Positions 28,740 to 37,135 of a DNA stretch of 64,000 nt are shown here, piece after piece; the first letter of the stretch is position 1, and every line of letters begins with the position of its first letter. The position numbers and the translations under genes were made by a program. The stretch is from Litorimonas cladophorae (lineage in GTDB: Bacteria > Pseudomonadota > Alphaproteobacteria > Caulobacterales > Maricaulaceae). The DNA is taken from positions 868,001 through 932,000 of the forward strand of contig NZ_BMYV01000001.1 in the NCBI RefSeq assembly GCF_014652455.1, given 5' to 3'. The notes beneath the pieces are model-generated. The model did no database searches, was not told the origin of the DNA, and worked only from the letters and a program-made list of their open reading frames with translations.

Positions 28740-29126
28740 TTAGTCGTCGACGGACCAGCCATCAGGCGTCCGGTGTGCGTCCACCACAGGGCCTTGCGCA
28801 GATTTAGGGCCCGAAGCCTTGGTTTCAAAACTTGTTTGTGGTGATCCACCAAGCTGAGATTCCATATCTCTTCGCATTTGCTCGAATTGTGCCCCCATCA
28901 TCGCTTTTGGACCAAAGGGTTTTCCTAGCAATTTTGCCTTAGCCCAGAAGAAGGCAAAGACAAGAAATCCGATTACCGCGATACCCGCGACGGCGAAGAG
29001 CGCAAAGGCGGCCGAGAAAACAATCATAAATAGCCCACCAATAGCGGCAACAGCTAGGAATGCCGTACGTGCAACTGTGGAGATAAACCCGGGACGGCGG
29101 CCTTGAATGTAAAAAGTCTGTGTCAT
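28740..29126 (-). CDS. Hypothetical membrane protein
   Basis: I do not recognise the family. The 128-residue product has a short N-terminus, two or three adjacent hydrophobic stretches (about 18-65: TAFLAVAAIGGLFMIVFSAA and following VAGIAVIGFLVFAFFWA), then a cytoplasmic-looking tail containing MGAQFEQMRRDMESQ and an acidic end DGWSVDD. Codon use resembles neighbours. It lies between a DjlA-like gene and the DMT transporter and ends at a strong terminator, so it is probably a single transcription unit or shared with the upstream gene 64 bp away. Confidence 0.7.
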   Translation of the reverse strand: MTQTFYIQGRRPGFISTVARTAFLAVAAIGGLFMIVFSAAFALFAVAGIAVIGFLVFAFFWAKAKLLGKPFGPKAMMGAQFEQMRRDMESQLGGSPQTSFETKASGPKSAQGPVVDAHRTPDGWSVDD

Positions 29127-29190
29127 GCCCTATATGTCGTTGCGAAAGCGCCATTCGTCAAGACAAGCTTTCGTGTCAAATTCTACACAT

Positions 29191-29886
29191 TTAAGCCAAA
29201 CGTGGTTTTCGAGACTTTCTTTCGTCCAAAATCTGGGCGTAAGCACGGTTGATGATCGCCATTTTATGCGTTGCCAACCCCACCATTTCTTTGGGTAGAC
29301 CCCGCGCCATCAGGCGGTCGGGATGATTGGCGGCGGCTTGTCTGCGATAGGCTCGTTTTAAGTTTGAGTCAGATATATCAGGATCTACACCTAAAATGAG
29401 ATAAGGGTCATCGGCATCTTGGCCCAAATGACCGCTTTTTATGCGTTTAAATTCACGTTCCGAAAACCCAAAGACACGTGAGACAGTCTCTAAAAACTCA
29501 GCTTCATCTTGGGTTACGATGCCGTCTGCCAAGGCGATGTGAAACAATCCGTCCATGACATCTTCGAGAATCCCCGGCTGCGCGCGAAAGGCTTTTGCTA
29601 CAATTCGCGCGTAACGCTCGAATCCCAGTGTCGTTTGACGCGCGAGGTCAAAAAACCTTCCAATGGTGGCTTCAGTCTGCGGGTCGGTTCGAAACACCTG
29701 TCGAAACGCAAGGATGTCTTCGCGCCGAACCTGTCCGTCGGCCTTGGCCATTTTTGCGCCCAATGCCACAAGCGCGGCGACGAGCTTCGCTTCGTCCACA
29801 TTTGCGGCGCGTCCATTCCCATCATCTTGGTTAGGGGGACCAAATAGGCGGGCGGCTGCGGTTGATATGTTGGTCCAGAGAGACAT
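29191..29886 (-). CDS. DjlA-like co-chaperone: TerB-type domain plus C-terminal J domain
   Basis: Predicted DnaK co-chaperone. The 231-residue product has a helical TerB-like domain (about 30-150, with AKADGQVRREDILAF and ALADGIVTQDEAEFLE acidic loops) and a J domain at about 165-225 with DPYLILGVDPDISDSNLKRA and the invariant HPD (ANHPDRLM). E. coli DjlA has an N-terminal membrane anchor, which is missing here; instead the N-terminus MSLWTNISTAAARLFG is only weakly hydrophobic, so it may be soluble. Separate promoter expected in 29887-29924. Confidence 0.85.
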   Translation of the reverse strand: MSLWTNISTAAARLFGPPNQDDGNGRAANVDEAKLVAALVALGAKMAKADGQVRREDILAFRQVFRTDPQTEATIGRFFDLARQTTLGFERYARIVAKAFRAQPGILEDVMDGLFHIALADGIVTQDEAEFLETVSRVFGFSEREFKRIKSGHLGQDADDPYLILGVDPDISDSNLKRAYRRQAAANHPDRLMARGLPKEMVGLATHKMAIINRAYAQILDERKSRKPRLA

Positions 29887-29924
29887 CGGAGGGCGCGACT
29901 ATCCCGACTCGCCTTGCTTTGTCA

Positions 29925-30560
29925 CTAGTCTGCGACGGCCGCGCGCAGATAAAGCGAACCCGTATAAACCGAGAGCAAGGCAGCCAACCAAAGAAGGACG
30001 AGTCCGACAGAACGCGACATGTCCATGATAACGGGCACTGCATCATCAAAAGGCAGTGTCGCGCGTCCCACTGTCCAGAGGATCAATGCCGCAATAGATG
30101 CCATCTCGAAGGCTGTTTTCCATTTCGCTAATTTTGTTGGCGGCATGACCCGTCCCGTCAGGGCCGCGTGTTCTCGAGCGCCTGAAACCAAAATATCTCG
30201 AAAAATTATGGCTACGGCGGGATACATAAATATCCAACTACCGCGCGCTACAATGACTAACGCTATTAAGCAACCTGCGACCAGTAATTTGTCGGCAATC
30301 GGGTCGATCATGCGCCCGAAACCAGACACAACCTTCCATTTGCGCGCCAGATATCCGTCCAGCCAATCCGTGGCGGTCGCGGCAATGAAAAGACCGCCAA
30401 CGATAGGCACACTCGCGAAAAGACTGTCCTGCCGCAAACCCAGTGCCAAAATTCCCGCCATCAAGATGGGAACCACCATAATACGACCGATGGTCAAAGC
30501 ATTGGGCACCCACCACAGCTTGTGCCGGTCACTTGGTGCGGTAATCAAAGGCTCGCTCAC
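29925..30560 (-). CDS. pgsA: CDP-diacylglycerol--glycerol-3-phosphate 3-phosphatidyltransferase PgsA
   Basis: Integral membrane enzyme forming phosphatidylglycerophosphate, first step to phosphatidylglycerol and cardiolipin. The 211-residue product has about five to six membrane segments and a full CDP-alcohol phosphatidyltransferase motif: D-WL-D-G-YL-A-R near 68-76, then G and two Asp in GRMIDPIADKLLV near 84-97. Starts at a GTG (30560) that overlaps the stop of a related upstream gene (GTGA). This copy has all catalytic residues and is taken as the functional PgsA. Confidence 0.93.
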   Translation of the reverse strand: MSEPLITAPSDRHKLWWVPNALTIGRIMVVPILMAGILALGLRQDSLFASVPIVGGLFIAATATDWLDGYLARKWKVVSGFGRMIDPIADKLLVAGCLIALVIVARGSWIFMYPAVAIIFRDILVSGAREHAALTGRVMPPTKLAKWKTAFEMASIAALILWTVGRATLPFDDAVPVIMDMSRSVGLVLLWLAALLSVYTGSLYLRAAVAD

Positions 30561-31279
30561 GCCGCGTCACCTGTATTCTTGACGACCTCGGGCTCAATTG
30601 CGCTTTCGGAAAAATCCATCTGGAATATTGCGATAGCTGTCACAACTGACAATAGGGCTGCTATCCAAAGACAGACCTCACCCGCGATCCAGACCCAGGG
30701 TGAGGTTGTCGCAAAAACCTCCGCAACTTGCGCGTCGCCCGCCCGAATTTTATCAAACCACGTTTGTAGCCAAGGAGAAGCCAGCAATAGACAGGTCGCC
30801 AACATGGACAAACCCGATTTCCAATTGGAGAGGCGCGTGTCGGGAAGAATATAGCGTGAAAGCTCAAAGCCTTTGAGCAATCCAACAACCACTTCTCGTC
30901 CGATAAGGATCACAGCAGGAATCATGAAAGTCCAGCTTAGGAAGTCCGCTCTCGCAACAACGAAGAGTAGCGCTGCCAAAGTCCCGACCACTAAAACCGT
31001 ATCTGCAACGTCGTCCAGATAGCCAAAACGCCTGTGAATAGAGCGTTCATTCCCGCCCATAAAGTCGTCAAAAATGTCAGTGATCGCCGCGATGGCAAAT
31101 AAAACGGAAGCTAATATTGTCAGGCCAAGGTCGATACCGCCCACTTCAACAGGCTGCCAGCCCTTCCATGTTAAAAATACAACGACGGGCATGAGCAACA
31201 TCCGCAGCCATGTCAGCGCATCCGCAAAAGCCCCGCCCGCGGCTTCAGGTGAGTCGACGTTCTCATCAGAATCATTCAT
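30557..31279 (-). CDS. Degenerate CDP-alcohol phosphatidyltransferase-family membrane protein
   Basis: Paralogue of the adjacent pgsA. From ATG 31279 (overlapping the uvrC stop by 8 nt) the product has 240 residues and several membrane segments. The family motif is altered: [11 protein letters not shown] replaces the usual DxxDGxxAR (Gly to Asp, Ala-Arg to Gly-Gly), and YLDDVADT keeps the last two Asp but shifts the preceding Gly. The four metal-site Asp positions are therefore present while the residues that shape the CDP site are not canonical. It may act on another alcohol, or be a non-catalytic partner. In-frame starts at 31291 (ATG) and 31321 (GTG) are alternatives. Confidence 0.8.
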   Translation of the reverse strand: MNDSDENVDSPEAAGGAFADALTWLRMLLMPVVVFLTWKGWQPVEVGGIDLGLTILASVLFAIAAITDIFDDFMGGNERSIHRRFGYLDDVADTVLVVGTLAALLFVVARADFLSWTFMIPAVILIGREVVVGLLKGFELSRYILPDTRLSNWKSGLSMLATCLLLASPWLQTWFDKIRAGDAQVAEVFATTSPWVWIAGEVCLWIAALLSVVTAIAIFQMDFSESAIEPEVVKNTGDAA

Positions 31280-33155
31280 GGAAATAGTCATGGATTGTCT
31301 GTGCCAGCTTTTGGCTGACACCCTCTACCGACGCCAAATCAGCGACTGTGGCCCCTTTGACCGCTTTCGCCGAACCGAAATGGCTCAATAAGGCTTTCTT
31401 GCGCCCCGGACCGATGCCGTCAATCCCGTCTAGTGGATTTGCCACCATTGATTTCTTCCGCCGTGCCCGATGTGTCCCAATGGCAAAACGATGGGCTTCA
31501 TCGCGCAAACGTTGAAGATAATAGAGAGATGGCGTTCGAAGCGGCAGTGTAAACGGTTCACGCCCGTTCATGTGAAAGGTTTCACGCCCTGCATTTCTGT
31601 CTGGACCTTTTGCGATAGCCACCAAGGTCACCCGCGCCAAAACTCCCAATTTCTCCAAAGTTTCGGTCACAGCCGATAGCTGCCCCTTCCCGCCATCAAT
31701 GATGATGAGATCGGGCCATTCAAGTTTTGGATCCTTGGACAGGCGCGCAAATCGTCGATACAAAACTTCGCGCATCATCCCATAGTCATCGCCTGGCGTT
31801 ATACTTTCATCCTGTATATTGAATGTTCGATAATCGCGTTTTCGGAACCCTTCCTCGCCGGCAACAATGAAAGCGCCAATCGCATTCGTGCCTTGGATGT
31901 GGCTATTATCATAAACTTCGATACGGCTCGGAACCTCATCCATATTAAAGAGGTCTTTGACTTCGGTTAGAAGTCTCTTCTGCGCGCCCGTTTCGGCCAA
32001 TTTACGACCTAAAGCTTCCTGCGCATTCTTAACCGCTTGCCCAACAATCTTTTTCTTCTCACCGCGCTGCGGGATAAGTGCCTCAACTTTATGTCCCGCG
32101 CGCTCTGATAGAGCGCTGACGAGAAGGTCAAAAGAATCCACCTCGTGAGACAGCAAAAGTTGTTTTGGGATAGGCTTGTTCGAATAGAACTGAGCGATGA
32201 AGGCGCTCAAAACTTGAGCGATAGAGTCATCGGATGAGTGTCTCGGGAAGTAGGAATTTGTCCCCCAATTTTGCCCTGCGCGGAAAAAGAACACTTGAAT
32301 ACAGGTTTGCCCACCGGCCGTGTGCAAGCCAAAAACATCCGCATTTGAGAAGGTTTTTGGATTAACATTCGACGCCCCTGATTTGGTGAGAACTTGCGCG
32401 ATTGCATCTAATCTATCGCGTAGCTCTGCAGCTTTCTCAAACTCCAACGCTTTCGATGCGGCCTGCATCTCCGCTTGCAACTTTTGCCGTAGACTATCGG
32501 ATTTACCCTTCAAAAAGTCCTCGGACTCATCGATCAATTCCTGATAGGCGGCCTCGGAAATTTCGCCTGTACAGGGCGCAGAGCAGCGCTTGATCTGATA
32601 TTGCAGGCATGGGCGGGTCCGCGAGTCGTAAATACTATCCGAACAGTTCCGCAATCGAAATGCACGCTGCAGCGTGTCCAACGTTCGGTTTACAGCTCCC
32701 GCACTCGCAAAAGGTCCATAATATGTCCCCTTAATTTTGCGCGCACCGCGATGTTTGGTCACTTGCGCGACGGGATGGTCCTTACGCACTAAAATATATG
32801 GGAAGCTCTTATCGTCCCGTAGCAAGATATTATAGCGCGGCTTAAGGCGCTTGATCAGCGACGCTTCCAAAATCAACGCCTCGGTCTCGCTCTCGGTAAT
32901 CACAAATTCCATTGCCGAAGTTGCACGTATCATGCGGCGCAATCGCGAAGGGTGACGATCGTAGCTCGTGTAAGCGGTAACCCGTTTTTTTAGATCCTTG
33001 GCTTTGCCGACATACAGCACAGTGCCATATTGATCGAACATGCGATACACGCCCGGCTTATTCGGCAAGCGTTTAACATAATTCGCGATCAGCTTTGGCC
33101 CATATTTCGGAACCTCTGATACGTTCGGTTTATCTTGGGACGAGTCGTTGGCCAT
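31272..33155 (-). CDS. uvrC: Excinuclease ABC subunit C (UvrC)
   Basis: Dual nuclease of nucleotide excision repair. The 627-residue product has the N-terminal GIY-YIG nuclease (about 30-110, with GVYRMF and [14 protein letters not shown]), Cys-containing middle, a UVR domain (about 220-255) that binds UvrB, the RNase H-like endonuclease domain (about 390-540, with [15 protein letters not shown] and [14 protein letters not shown]) and a C-terminal double helix-hairpin-helix ([17 protein letters not shown]). Length matches the family (about 610-640). Uses ATG 33155; the downstream pgsA-like gene overlaps its stop. Confidence 0.97.
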   Translation of the reverse strand: MANDSSQDKPNVSEVPKYGPKLIANYVKRLPNKPGVYRMFDQYGTVLYVGKAKDLKKRVTAYTSYDRHPSRLRRMIRATSAMEFVITESETEALILEASLIKRLKPRYNILLRDDKSFPYILVRKDHPVAQVTKHRGARKIKGTYYGPFASAGAVNRTLDTLQRAFRLRNCSDSIYDSRTRPCLQYQIKRCSAPCTGEISEAAYQELIDESEDFLKGKSDSLRQKLQAEMQAASKALEFEKAAELRDRLDAIAQVLTKSGASNVNPKTFSNADVFGLHTAGGQTCIQVFFFRAGQNWGTNSYFPRHSSDDSIAQVLSAFIAQFYSNKPIPKQLLLSHEVDSFDLLVSALSERAGHKVEALIPQRGEKKKIVGQAVKNAQEALGRKLAETGAQKRLLTEVKDLFNMDEVPSRIEVYDNSHIQGTNAIGAFIVAGEEGFRKRDYRTFNIQDESITPGDDYGMMREVLYRRFARLSKDPKLEWPDLIIIDGGKGQLSAVTETLEKLGVLARVTLVAIAKGPDRNAGRETFHMNGREPFTLPLRTPSLYYLQRLRDEAHRFAIGTHRARRKKSMVANPLDGIDGIGPGRKKALLSHFGSAKAVKGATVADLASVEGVSQKLAQTIHDYFHE

Positions 33156-33164
33156 CGGCCCTAG

Positions 33165-33551
33165 TTAGGGTGTGTTTGCATCAACCGCAAATGCTTGGAA
33201 CGTCGCAAGAGAAACACGCTCCAACGCGATTTGATGCGTTGCCTCCAGGACAACCTTCGGAGCGCACCCCGCTGCATAAGCGTCTTTCCAGCGTTCCAAA
33301 CATAGACACCACTGATCTCCCGCCTTCAAACCAGGGAAGGCATATTCAGGTCGCGGCGTCGACAAATCATTACCCTGACGCTTTGAAAACGTCAGAAAAT
33401 CATCCGTCATCACAGCGCAGACTAGGTGCCGCCCGCGATCATTGGCCTGTGTTTCGCAGCATCCATCGCGAAACCAACCGGTCATGGGATCGGTCGAACA
33501 GCTTTGAAGTACGCCGCCGAGAATGTTCTTACTACCGCGTGTTGAAGTCAT
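33165..33551 (-). CDS. DUF2237 family protein
   Basis: Small soluble protein of 128 residues that matches the DUF2237 pattern: NILGGVLQSCSTDPMTGWFR near 8-28 followed by DGCCET, a conserved CAVMTDDFL stretch near 45-53, GNDLSTPRPEYAFPGL near 60-75, and DQWCLCLERW near 79-88 with C-terminal VVLEATH. The many conserved Cys (DGCC, WCLC) suggest metal or redox chemistry, but the function is unknown. ATG overlaps the folB stop (ATGA), so it is read with the pteridine block. Confidence 0.88.
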   Translation of the reverse strand: MTSTRGSKNILGGVLQSCSTDPMTGWFRDGCCETQANDRGRHLVCAVMTDDFLTFSKRQGNDLSTPRPEYAFPGLKAGDQWCLCLERWKDAYAAGCAPKVVLEATHQIALERVSLATFQAFAVDANTP

Positions 33552-33958
33552 CGGCTTTTGACGACCTCGACGCCCGCTGTGTCGGCTTTCAAAAGCGCTT
33601 GTGGCTTTGCGATACGCACCGCCACACTTTGCACACGGGCATCAGCAGAGAGTGCCCAATCGGCAATACGCTCAGCCAATGTTTCAACCAGTTGGACGTG
33701 AGCCTCTAGAGCTAGCTCTTCACATTTTTCCGCAACAAAGCCATAATCCAACGTCTCGTGGAGGCGATCATCTTTGGGTAGAACCATGTCCGCCATGTCC
33801 AATTCCACGTCGATAATAATGGGTTGGGCCGCCTCATATTCATGCGGGTGCACGCCGATACTGGCTTGGATCATCAGACCTTTGACAAATATACGCGTCG
33901 ATACGGGTAAGGCTTTGCGTTCGCGAAAACGTTGAAGCATGGTTTTCCGGTCGCTCAT
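33548..33958 (-). CDS. folB: Dihydroneopterin aldolase FolB
   Basis: Cytoplasmic enzyme of tetrahydrofolate synthesis that cleaves 7,8-dihydroneopterin. The start is placed at ATG 33958, which overlaps the upstream stop in ATGA; a longer frame to 33994 is not supported. The product (136 residues) has the FolB fold markers IFVKGLMIQASIGVHPHEYE near 23-42, a Glu-containing ETLDYGFVAEKCEEL segment near 70 and a C-terminal KPQALLKADTAGVEV with the family Lys-Pro. Length is a little above the usual 120 because of an N-terminal extension. Context with a FolM-like and PTPS-like gene indicates pteridine metabolism. Confidence 0.9.
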   Translation of the reverse strand: MSDRKTMLQRFRERKALPVSTRIFVKGLMIQASIGVHPHEYEAAQPIIIDVELDMADMVLPKDDRLHETLDYGFVAEKCEELALEAHVQLVETLAERIADWALSADARVQSVAVRIAKPQALLKADTAGVEVVKSR

Positions 33959-34698
33959 AGCGCACCTCCAAAAGCCAAGTCTGGCGTTTGCCAAACGAGG
34001 TGTTGCCCGCCATCGACGGCAATCATTTGACCTGTCACCGCCTCGGCCGACAACAGATAGCGGACGCTATGCAGAATGGTATCAGGTGGGCTGCCCTCAC
34101 CTAACAATGTGGCTTTAGCTTCGGCGGAGAACTCACCCGCTGCCTGTTCTGTGTTTTCCAGCGTTGGTCCCGGACCGATACCATTTACGCGAACGTGTGG
34201 CGCAAAGCTTTGTGCCATTGTTTTTGTTGCCCAATAAAGCCCTGCCTTCGCCAGACTATAGGTAAAAAACTGCGGGTTTGGCTTCAGGACGCGTTGATCA
34301 ATCATGTTTATAATTGATGACCCAGCTTTGGCTTGCGCAGCGAAATCGGCGGATAATCGCAAAGGCGCATCCAAATTGACCGCACGATGATAATCCCAAG
34401 TGGCCGTCGTAAAATTTTGAGCGGTATCTGGCGCGAAAGTCGAGGCATTATTGATCAAGGCATCCAGCGGCCGTTCACAACGTTCGATCAAACTATTGAT
34501 CTCTTGCGGGACGGAGAGGTTCGCTTTGACAGTCGAGGCGGTTCCCCCCGCAGCGGTGATTTGATCTGCAAGTGCCTGAGCGCGGGTTTCACTGCGCAGA
34601 TAATGTATGCAAATGTGCCAGCCATCAGCGGCCAGGCCTTGGGCTAAATGCGCCCCAACACGCGCGCCCGCGCCTGTGATGAGAACACTACGCCCCAT
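33955..34698 (-). CDS. SDR family oxidoreductase, FolM-like pteridine reductase
   Basis: Predicted NADPH-dependent short-chain reductase. From ATG 34698 the product has 247 residues: cofactor loop TGAGARVG near 8-15, NNAS near 88-91, catalytic Tyr-x-x-x-Lys in TYSLAKAG near 147-154 and VNGIGPGPTL near 173-182. FolM (dihydromonapterin/dihydrofolate reductase) and pteridine reductases belong to this branch, and the neighbours folB and a PTPS-like gene point the same way. An extended frame to 34812 would lie inside the upstream gene and is rejected. Exact substrate is inferred from context only. Confidence 0.82.
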   Translation of the reverse strand: MGRSVLITGAGARVGAHLAQGLAADGWHICIHYLRSETRAQALADQITAAGGTASTVKANLSVPQEINSLIERCERPLDALINNASTFAPDTAQNFTTATWDYHRAVNLDAPLRLSADFAAQAKAGSSIINMIDQRVLKPNPQFFTYSLAKAGLYWATKTMAQSFAPHVRVNGIGPGPTLENTEQAAGEFSAEAKATLLGEGSPPDTILHSVRYLLSAEAVTGQMIAVDGGQHLVWQTPDLAFGGAL

Positions 34699-35062
34699 CG
34701 GATACCCTGACCCGAGCCCGTTCGCCACAACTCGGACGGCCAACCTCGACACATGCCAAGCCCGGTAATTGCGGCGCAAGACGTTCGAATATCCAGGCGG
34801 CAATGCGCTCAAGCGCGGGCTGCTCTAAGCCTTCAACCTCGTTCAACAAAGCATGGTCGAGCGGCGCGACCACTTCTTTGACGATTTGTTCGATTTTCCA
34901 AAGGTCGCGCACCCAACCTTTATCTTCTTGCGCGTCACCAATGATAGTCACTGTTCCGCGAAAGCTGTGTCCGTGAACATGCTTAAATACATCATTGGCG
35001 TCGGGGTGGCCGAAGTAATGGGCCGCTTCAAATTGGAAGTCTTTTTCTATCTCGAACCGCAT
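34688..35062 (-). CDS. 6-pyruvoyl/6-carboxytetrahydropterin synthase-like protein, active-site Cys missing
   Basis: PTPS/QueD-family T-fold protein, 124 residues. The zinc histidines are present (FEAAH near 14-17 and VHGHSF near 29-34), as is the DLWKIE and LDHALLNEVEGLEQPALE stretch. The catalytic Cys that normally precedes the HGH motif (KCGRLHGH in QueD) is replaced: the sequence reads VFKHVHGH. The pterin-anchoring Glu near the C-terminus (VKET in QueD) also appears changed (VGRPSCGE). It is therefore not a canonical QueD. ATG 35062 overlaps the antiporter stop (TGATG); a GTG one codon upstream is possible. Followed by FolM-like and folB genes. Confidence 0.82.
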   Translation of the reverse strand: MRFEIEKDFQFEAAHYFGHPDANDVFKHVHGHSFRGTVTIIGDAQEDKGWVRDLWKIEQIVKEVVAPLDHALLNEVEGLEQPALERIAAWIFERLAPQLPGLACVEVGRPSCGERARVRVSDGA

Positions 35063-36030
35063 CACATCACGCGGGCGACAACCGCCAAGATATAGAGCGC
35101 ATAAGCAACGGTGAAGGCTAATCCTGTTTTGCGCCCAATCGGCTGACGCCGCAGCACAAATAAGAGCAAGACAAAGCTCGACACAAGCATGACCCAGAAG
35201 TCGAAGACTTTGAGGGTATTGTCGATTGCGATGGGGCCGGCCAGAGCAGACGCCCCCATAACGGCAAAGACGTTGAAGACGTTGGAGCCGAGAACGTTGC
35301 CAATCGCGACCTCAGGATGCCCCCGATATGTCGCCACAACAACCGTCGCGATTTCTGGTAGTGACGTTCCGACCGCAACAATGGTCAAACCAATAATCGT
35401 TTCAGAAATGCCGAAGCCTTCGGCAATCGCTACTGCATTATCGACGATTAATTTGCCGCCTAAAATCAGGCCTGCAATGCCCAAGATGACATAAACCAGT
35501 GACTTGACCATATTGGTCGGCAGTCCATCTTCACCTTCATCAATCTCTGTCATCTCTTCCAAGATCGGGTCATCGGCTCCAGCTTTGGCGAGGCTGAACA
35601 TGAAGATCAGGTAAGCAATTATGCCCCCGAATAGAATTGCACCTTGCCACTTCATCAGCGGAGATTGGATGAAAGCAAGTACAACGAATAAGGTTGCCGC
35701 AAAAACCGCAATAAAGCTGTTCCGCGCAACGCCAGACATATTTGTTGGGATAGCCAGTATCAGCGCCGGTAACCCCAACGCCAACAGCACATTGGCGATA
35801 TTGGATCCGACGACATTGCCGGCGGCCAAATCACCCTGCCCTATGAGCGCGGCTTGGACGCCTACGACCATTTCGGGAGCAGATGTCCCGAAGGCAACAA
35901 TCGTCAGTCCGACGATAAGCGCAGGCACGCCCCAATGCCGCGCCAGCGCTGCTGCACCACGCACCATTATGTCGCCAGCGATGATTAAAACCACCAAGCC
36001 AATGACGAGAATTAGAAATTCAGTAATCAC
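35062..36030 (-). CDS. Calcium/sodium antiporter (CaCA family, YrbG-like)
   Basis: Inner-membrane cation exchanger. The 322-residue product has ten hydrophobic segments in two inverted repeats, each with an alpha signature: VAFGTSAPEMVVGVQAAL near 46-63 and VAVGTSLPEIATVVVATY near 217-234, containing the acidic residue in GTS-x-PE that binds the ions, each followed by GN-VGSNI/GNVLGSN. Length matches bacterial YrbG proteins. Starts at GTG 36030, 24 nt after a tiny membrane protein gene and just ahead of the PTPS-like gene. Confidence 0.92.
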   Translation of the reverse strand: MITEFLILVIGLVVLIIAGDIMVRGAAALARHWGVPALIVGLTIVAFGTSAPEMVVGVQAALIGQGDLAAGNVVGSNIANVLLALGLPALILAIPTNMSGVARNSFIAVFAATLFVVLAFIQSPLMKWQGAILFGGIIAYLIFMFSLAKAGADDPILEEMTEIDEGEDGLPTNMVKSLVYVILGIAGLILGGKLIVDNAVAIAEGFGISETIIGLTIVAVGTSLPEIATVVVATYRGHPEVAIGNVLGSNVFNVFAVMGASALAGPIAIDNTLKVFDFWVMLVSSFVLLLFVLRRQPIGRKTGLAFTVAYALYILAVVARVM

Positions 36031-36054
36031 AAGAGCAACCTCCCAAAGAGGTCT

Positions 36055-36183
36055 CTAATCGAAGCGTTTGAACTCGAGCAGATTCAAGCCACCGAAAACG
36101 ATGATGATAAACGCAAATGCGAACAGGGCCGGATCCATATGGAACAGACCGAAAATAGAAATGCCTGCTTGAACGAGTGTCAT
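36055..36183 (-). CDS. Small single-pass membrane protein (42 residues), hypothetical
   Basis: Open frame from ATG 36183 to TAG 36055. Product begins MTLVQAGISIFGLFHMDP and has a hydrophobic stretch (ALFAFAFIIIVFGGLNLL, about 19-36) ending with EFKRFD, the profile of a small inner-membrane protein with a charged C-terminus. AAGGG lies about ten bases before the ATG and the stop is 24 nt before the antiporter GTG, so it could be an accessory subunit or leader of the antiporter. No family recognised. Support is the reading frame, the ribosome site and the operon-like spacing only. Confidence 0.45.
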   Translation of the reverse strand: MTLVQAGISIFGLFHMDPALFAFAFIIIVFGGLNLLEFKRFD

Positions 36184-36388
36184 GTCAAAAGCCCTTAAGC
36201 GATGGTTTGCGCCGCTCTATAGACATTAGACTAACAAAGGCCAAGCCTTATGGCAGATCACCGCGCACTTGCTTATGAGGAATTTTCCAGCGCCAGACCC
36301 AAGTTTCGCTTGGTTTTCACCCCGTCCCCGTGACAGACTGTTCTTAGCGAGCTTTTTTGTTCGCGCGCCTCAGATTAAAGGACCTGAT

Positions 36389-36844
36389 ATGTTTGGAATG
36401 ATTCCGTTTGCAAAAGCCGCTGGCAAAGCCATGGGCAATATTTTCAAAGGCAAAGACGCCGATGAAAAATTGAAGAAAGAGGTTGAAGGCTATGGCCTCG
36501 ACACACAGGGCATGGACATCTCCGTGGATGAAGATGGTGTCGTGACAGTCAAAGGCGAAGCCGCAACGCAGGAAATGAAAGAGAAAATCATTCTCGCAGT
36601 TGGCAATGTCGAAGGTGTTGGAGGCGTGAAAGACGAATCCGCATCTCGCACGGGCGGTCGCGAATCACAATTCCACACAGTTGTGTCCGGCGATTCTCTT
36701 TCGGCCATTTCCAAGAAATATTACGGCACTTGGAAGCTCTACCCCGAGATCTTCGAAGCCAACAAGCCGATGCTGTCCGATCCAGATAAGATTTATCCTG
36801 GCCAAGTTCTTCGCATTCCTGCGATCAGCACAGCTTCGTCCTAG
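36389..36844 (+). CDS. kbp: BON-LysM protein, Kbp/YgaU-like
   Basis: Small protein like E. coli Kbp (YgaU), a potassium-binding BON-LysM protein made under osmotic stress. From ATG 36389 (AAAGGA upstream) the product has 151 residues, the same length as Kbp: N-terminal MFGMIPFAKAAGKAMG, a BON domain around 30-90 with DISVDEDGVVTVKGEA and KEKIILAVGNVEGV, and a LysM domain around 100-148 with TVVSGDSLSAISKKYYG, FEANKPML and KIYPGQVLRIP. No signal peptide. A longer frame to 36269 is not supported. Followed by a hairpin terminator. Confidence 0.92.
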   Translation: MFGMIPFAKAAGKAMGNIFKGKDADEKLKKEVEGYGLDTQGMDISVDEDGVVTVKGEAATQEMKEKIILAVGNVEGVGGVKDESASRTGGRESQFHTVVSGDSLSAISKKYYGTWKLYPEIFEANKPMLSDPDKIYPGQVLRIPAISTASS

Positions 36845-36863
36845 GACTGATAGATAAACATTA

Positions 36864-36882
36864 GGCCCGACACGTTCGGGCC
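36864..36882 (+). terminator. Hairpin after the Kbp-like gene
   Basis: GGCCCGA and TCGGGCC form a perfect 7-bp stem around a 5-nt loop, 20 nt after the stop, followed by a short TTAAAAG. The T tract is poor, so termination strength is uncertain. Confidence 0.5.
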
Positions 36883-36887
36883 TTAAA

Positions 36888-37110
36888 AGACAGAAGCCGG
36901 GTTGTCCGGGGGAGAGAGTTCCTCGGACAACCACGGCCCTGCTACGCGAAACCGTGGGTCATTGTGCCAGTCACTCGCGTCCGTGCCAGGACAATTGCTA
37001 GAAGCAATCAAGTGTCTGCGTCGACCTAATCCGGACAGGGAGAGAACCGGAAGGTTTCGTTCACGGAGTGGACGCGCGCATCTCTCATTATGAGAAATTC
37101 ATTGAACAGA
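36888..37110. ncRNA. Structured intergenic region, possible small RNA
   Basis: No protein gene in the 290 bp between two convergent genes. It is packed with strong local pairings: GGTTGTCCG with CGGACAACC (36900-36943), CCACGG with CCGTGG (36941-36967 area), ATTGCT with AGCAAT near 37000, and CGCGTCC with GGACGCG spanning most of the stretch. On the minus strand a CATAAT box lies near 37090, compatible with a promoter for an RNA read toward 36890. I could not match it to tmRNA, SRP RNA or 6S RNA with confidence, and the strand is uncertain. Confidence 0.35.
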
Positions 37111-37135
37111 AGCTGAACATCCGTTTGCGCTCAAA

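Noticed and set aside
36888-37110. Identification as tmRNA, SRP RNA or 6S RNA
   Set aside because: No tag-peptide frame or tRNA-like CCA end, no GGAAG-type SRP apical loop, and the neighbours are not those of 6S RNA; kept only as an unassigned structured region.
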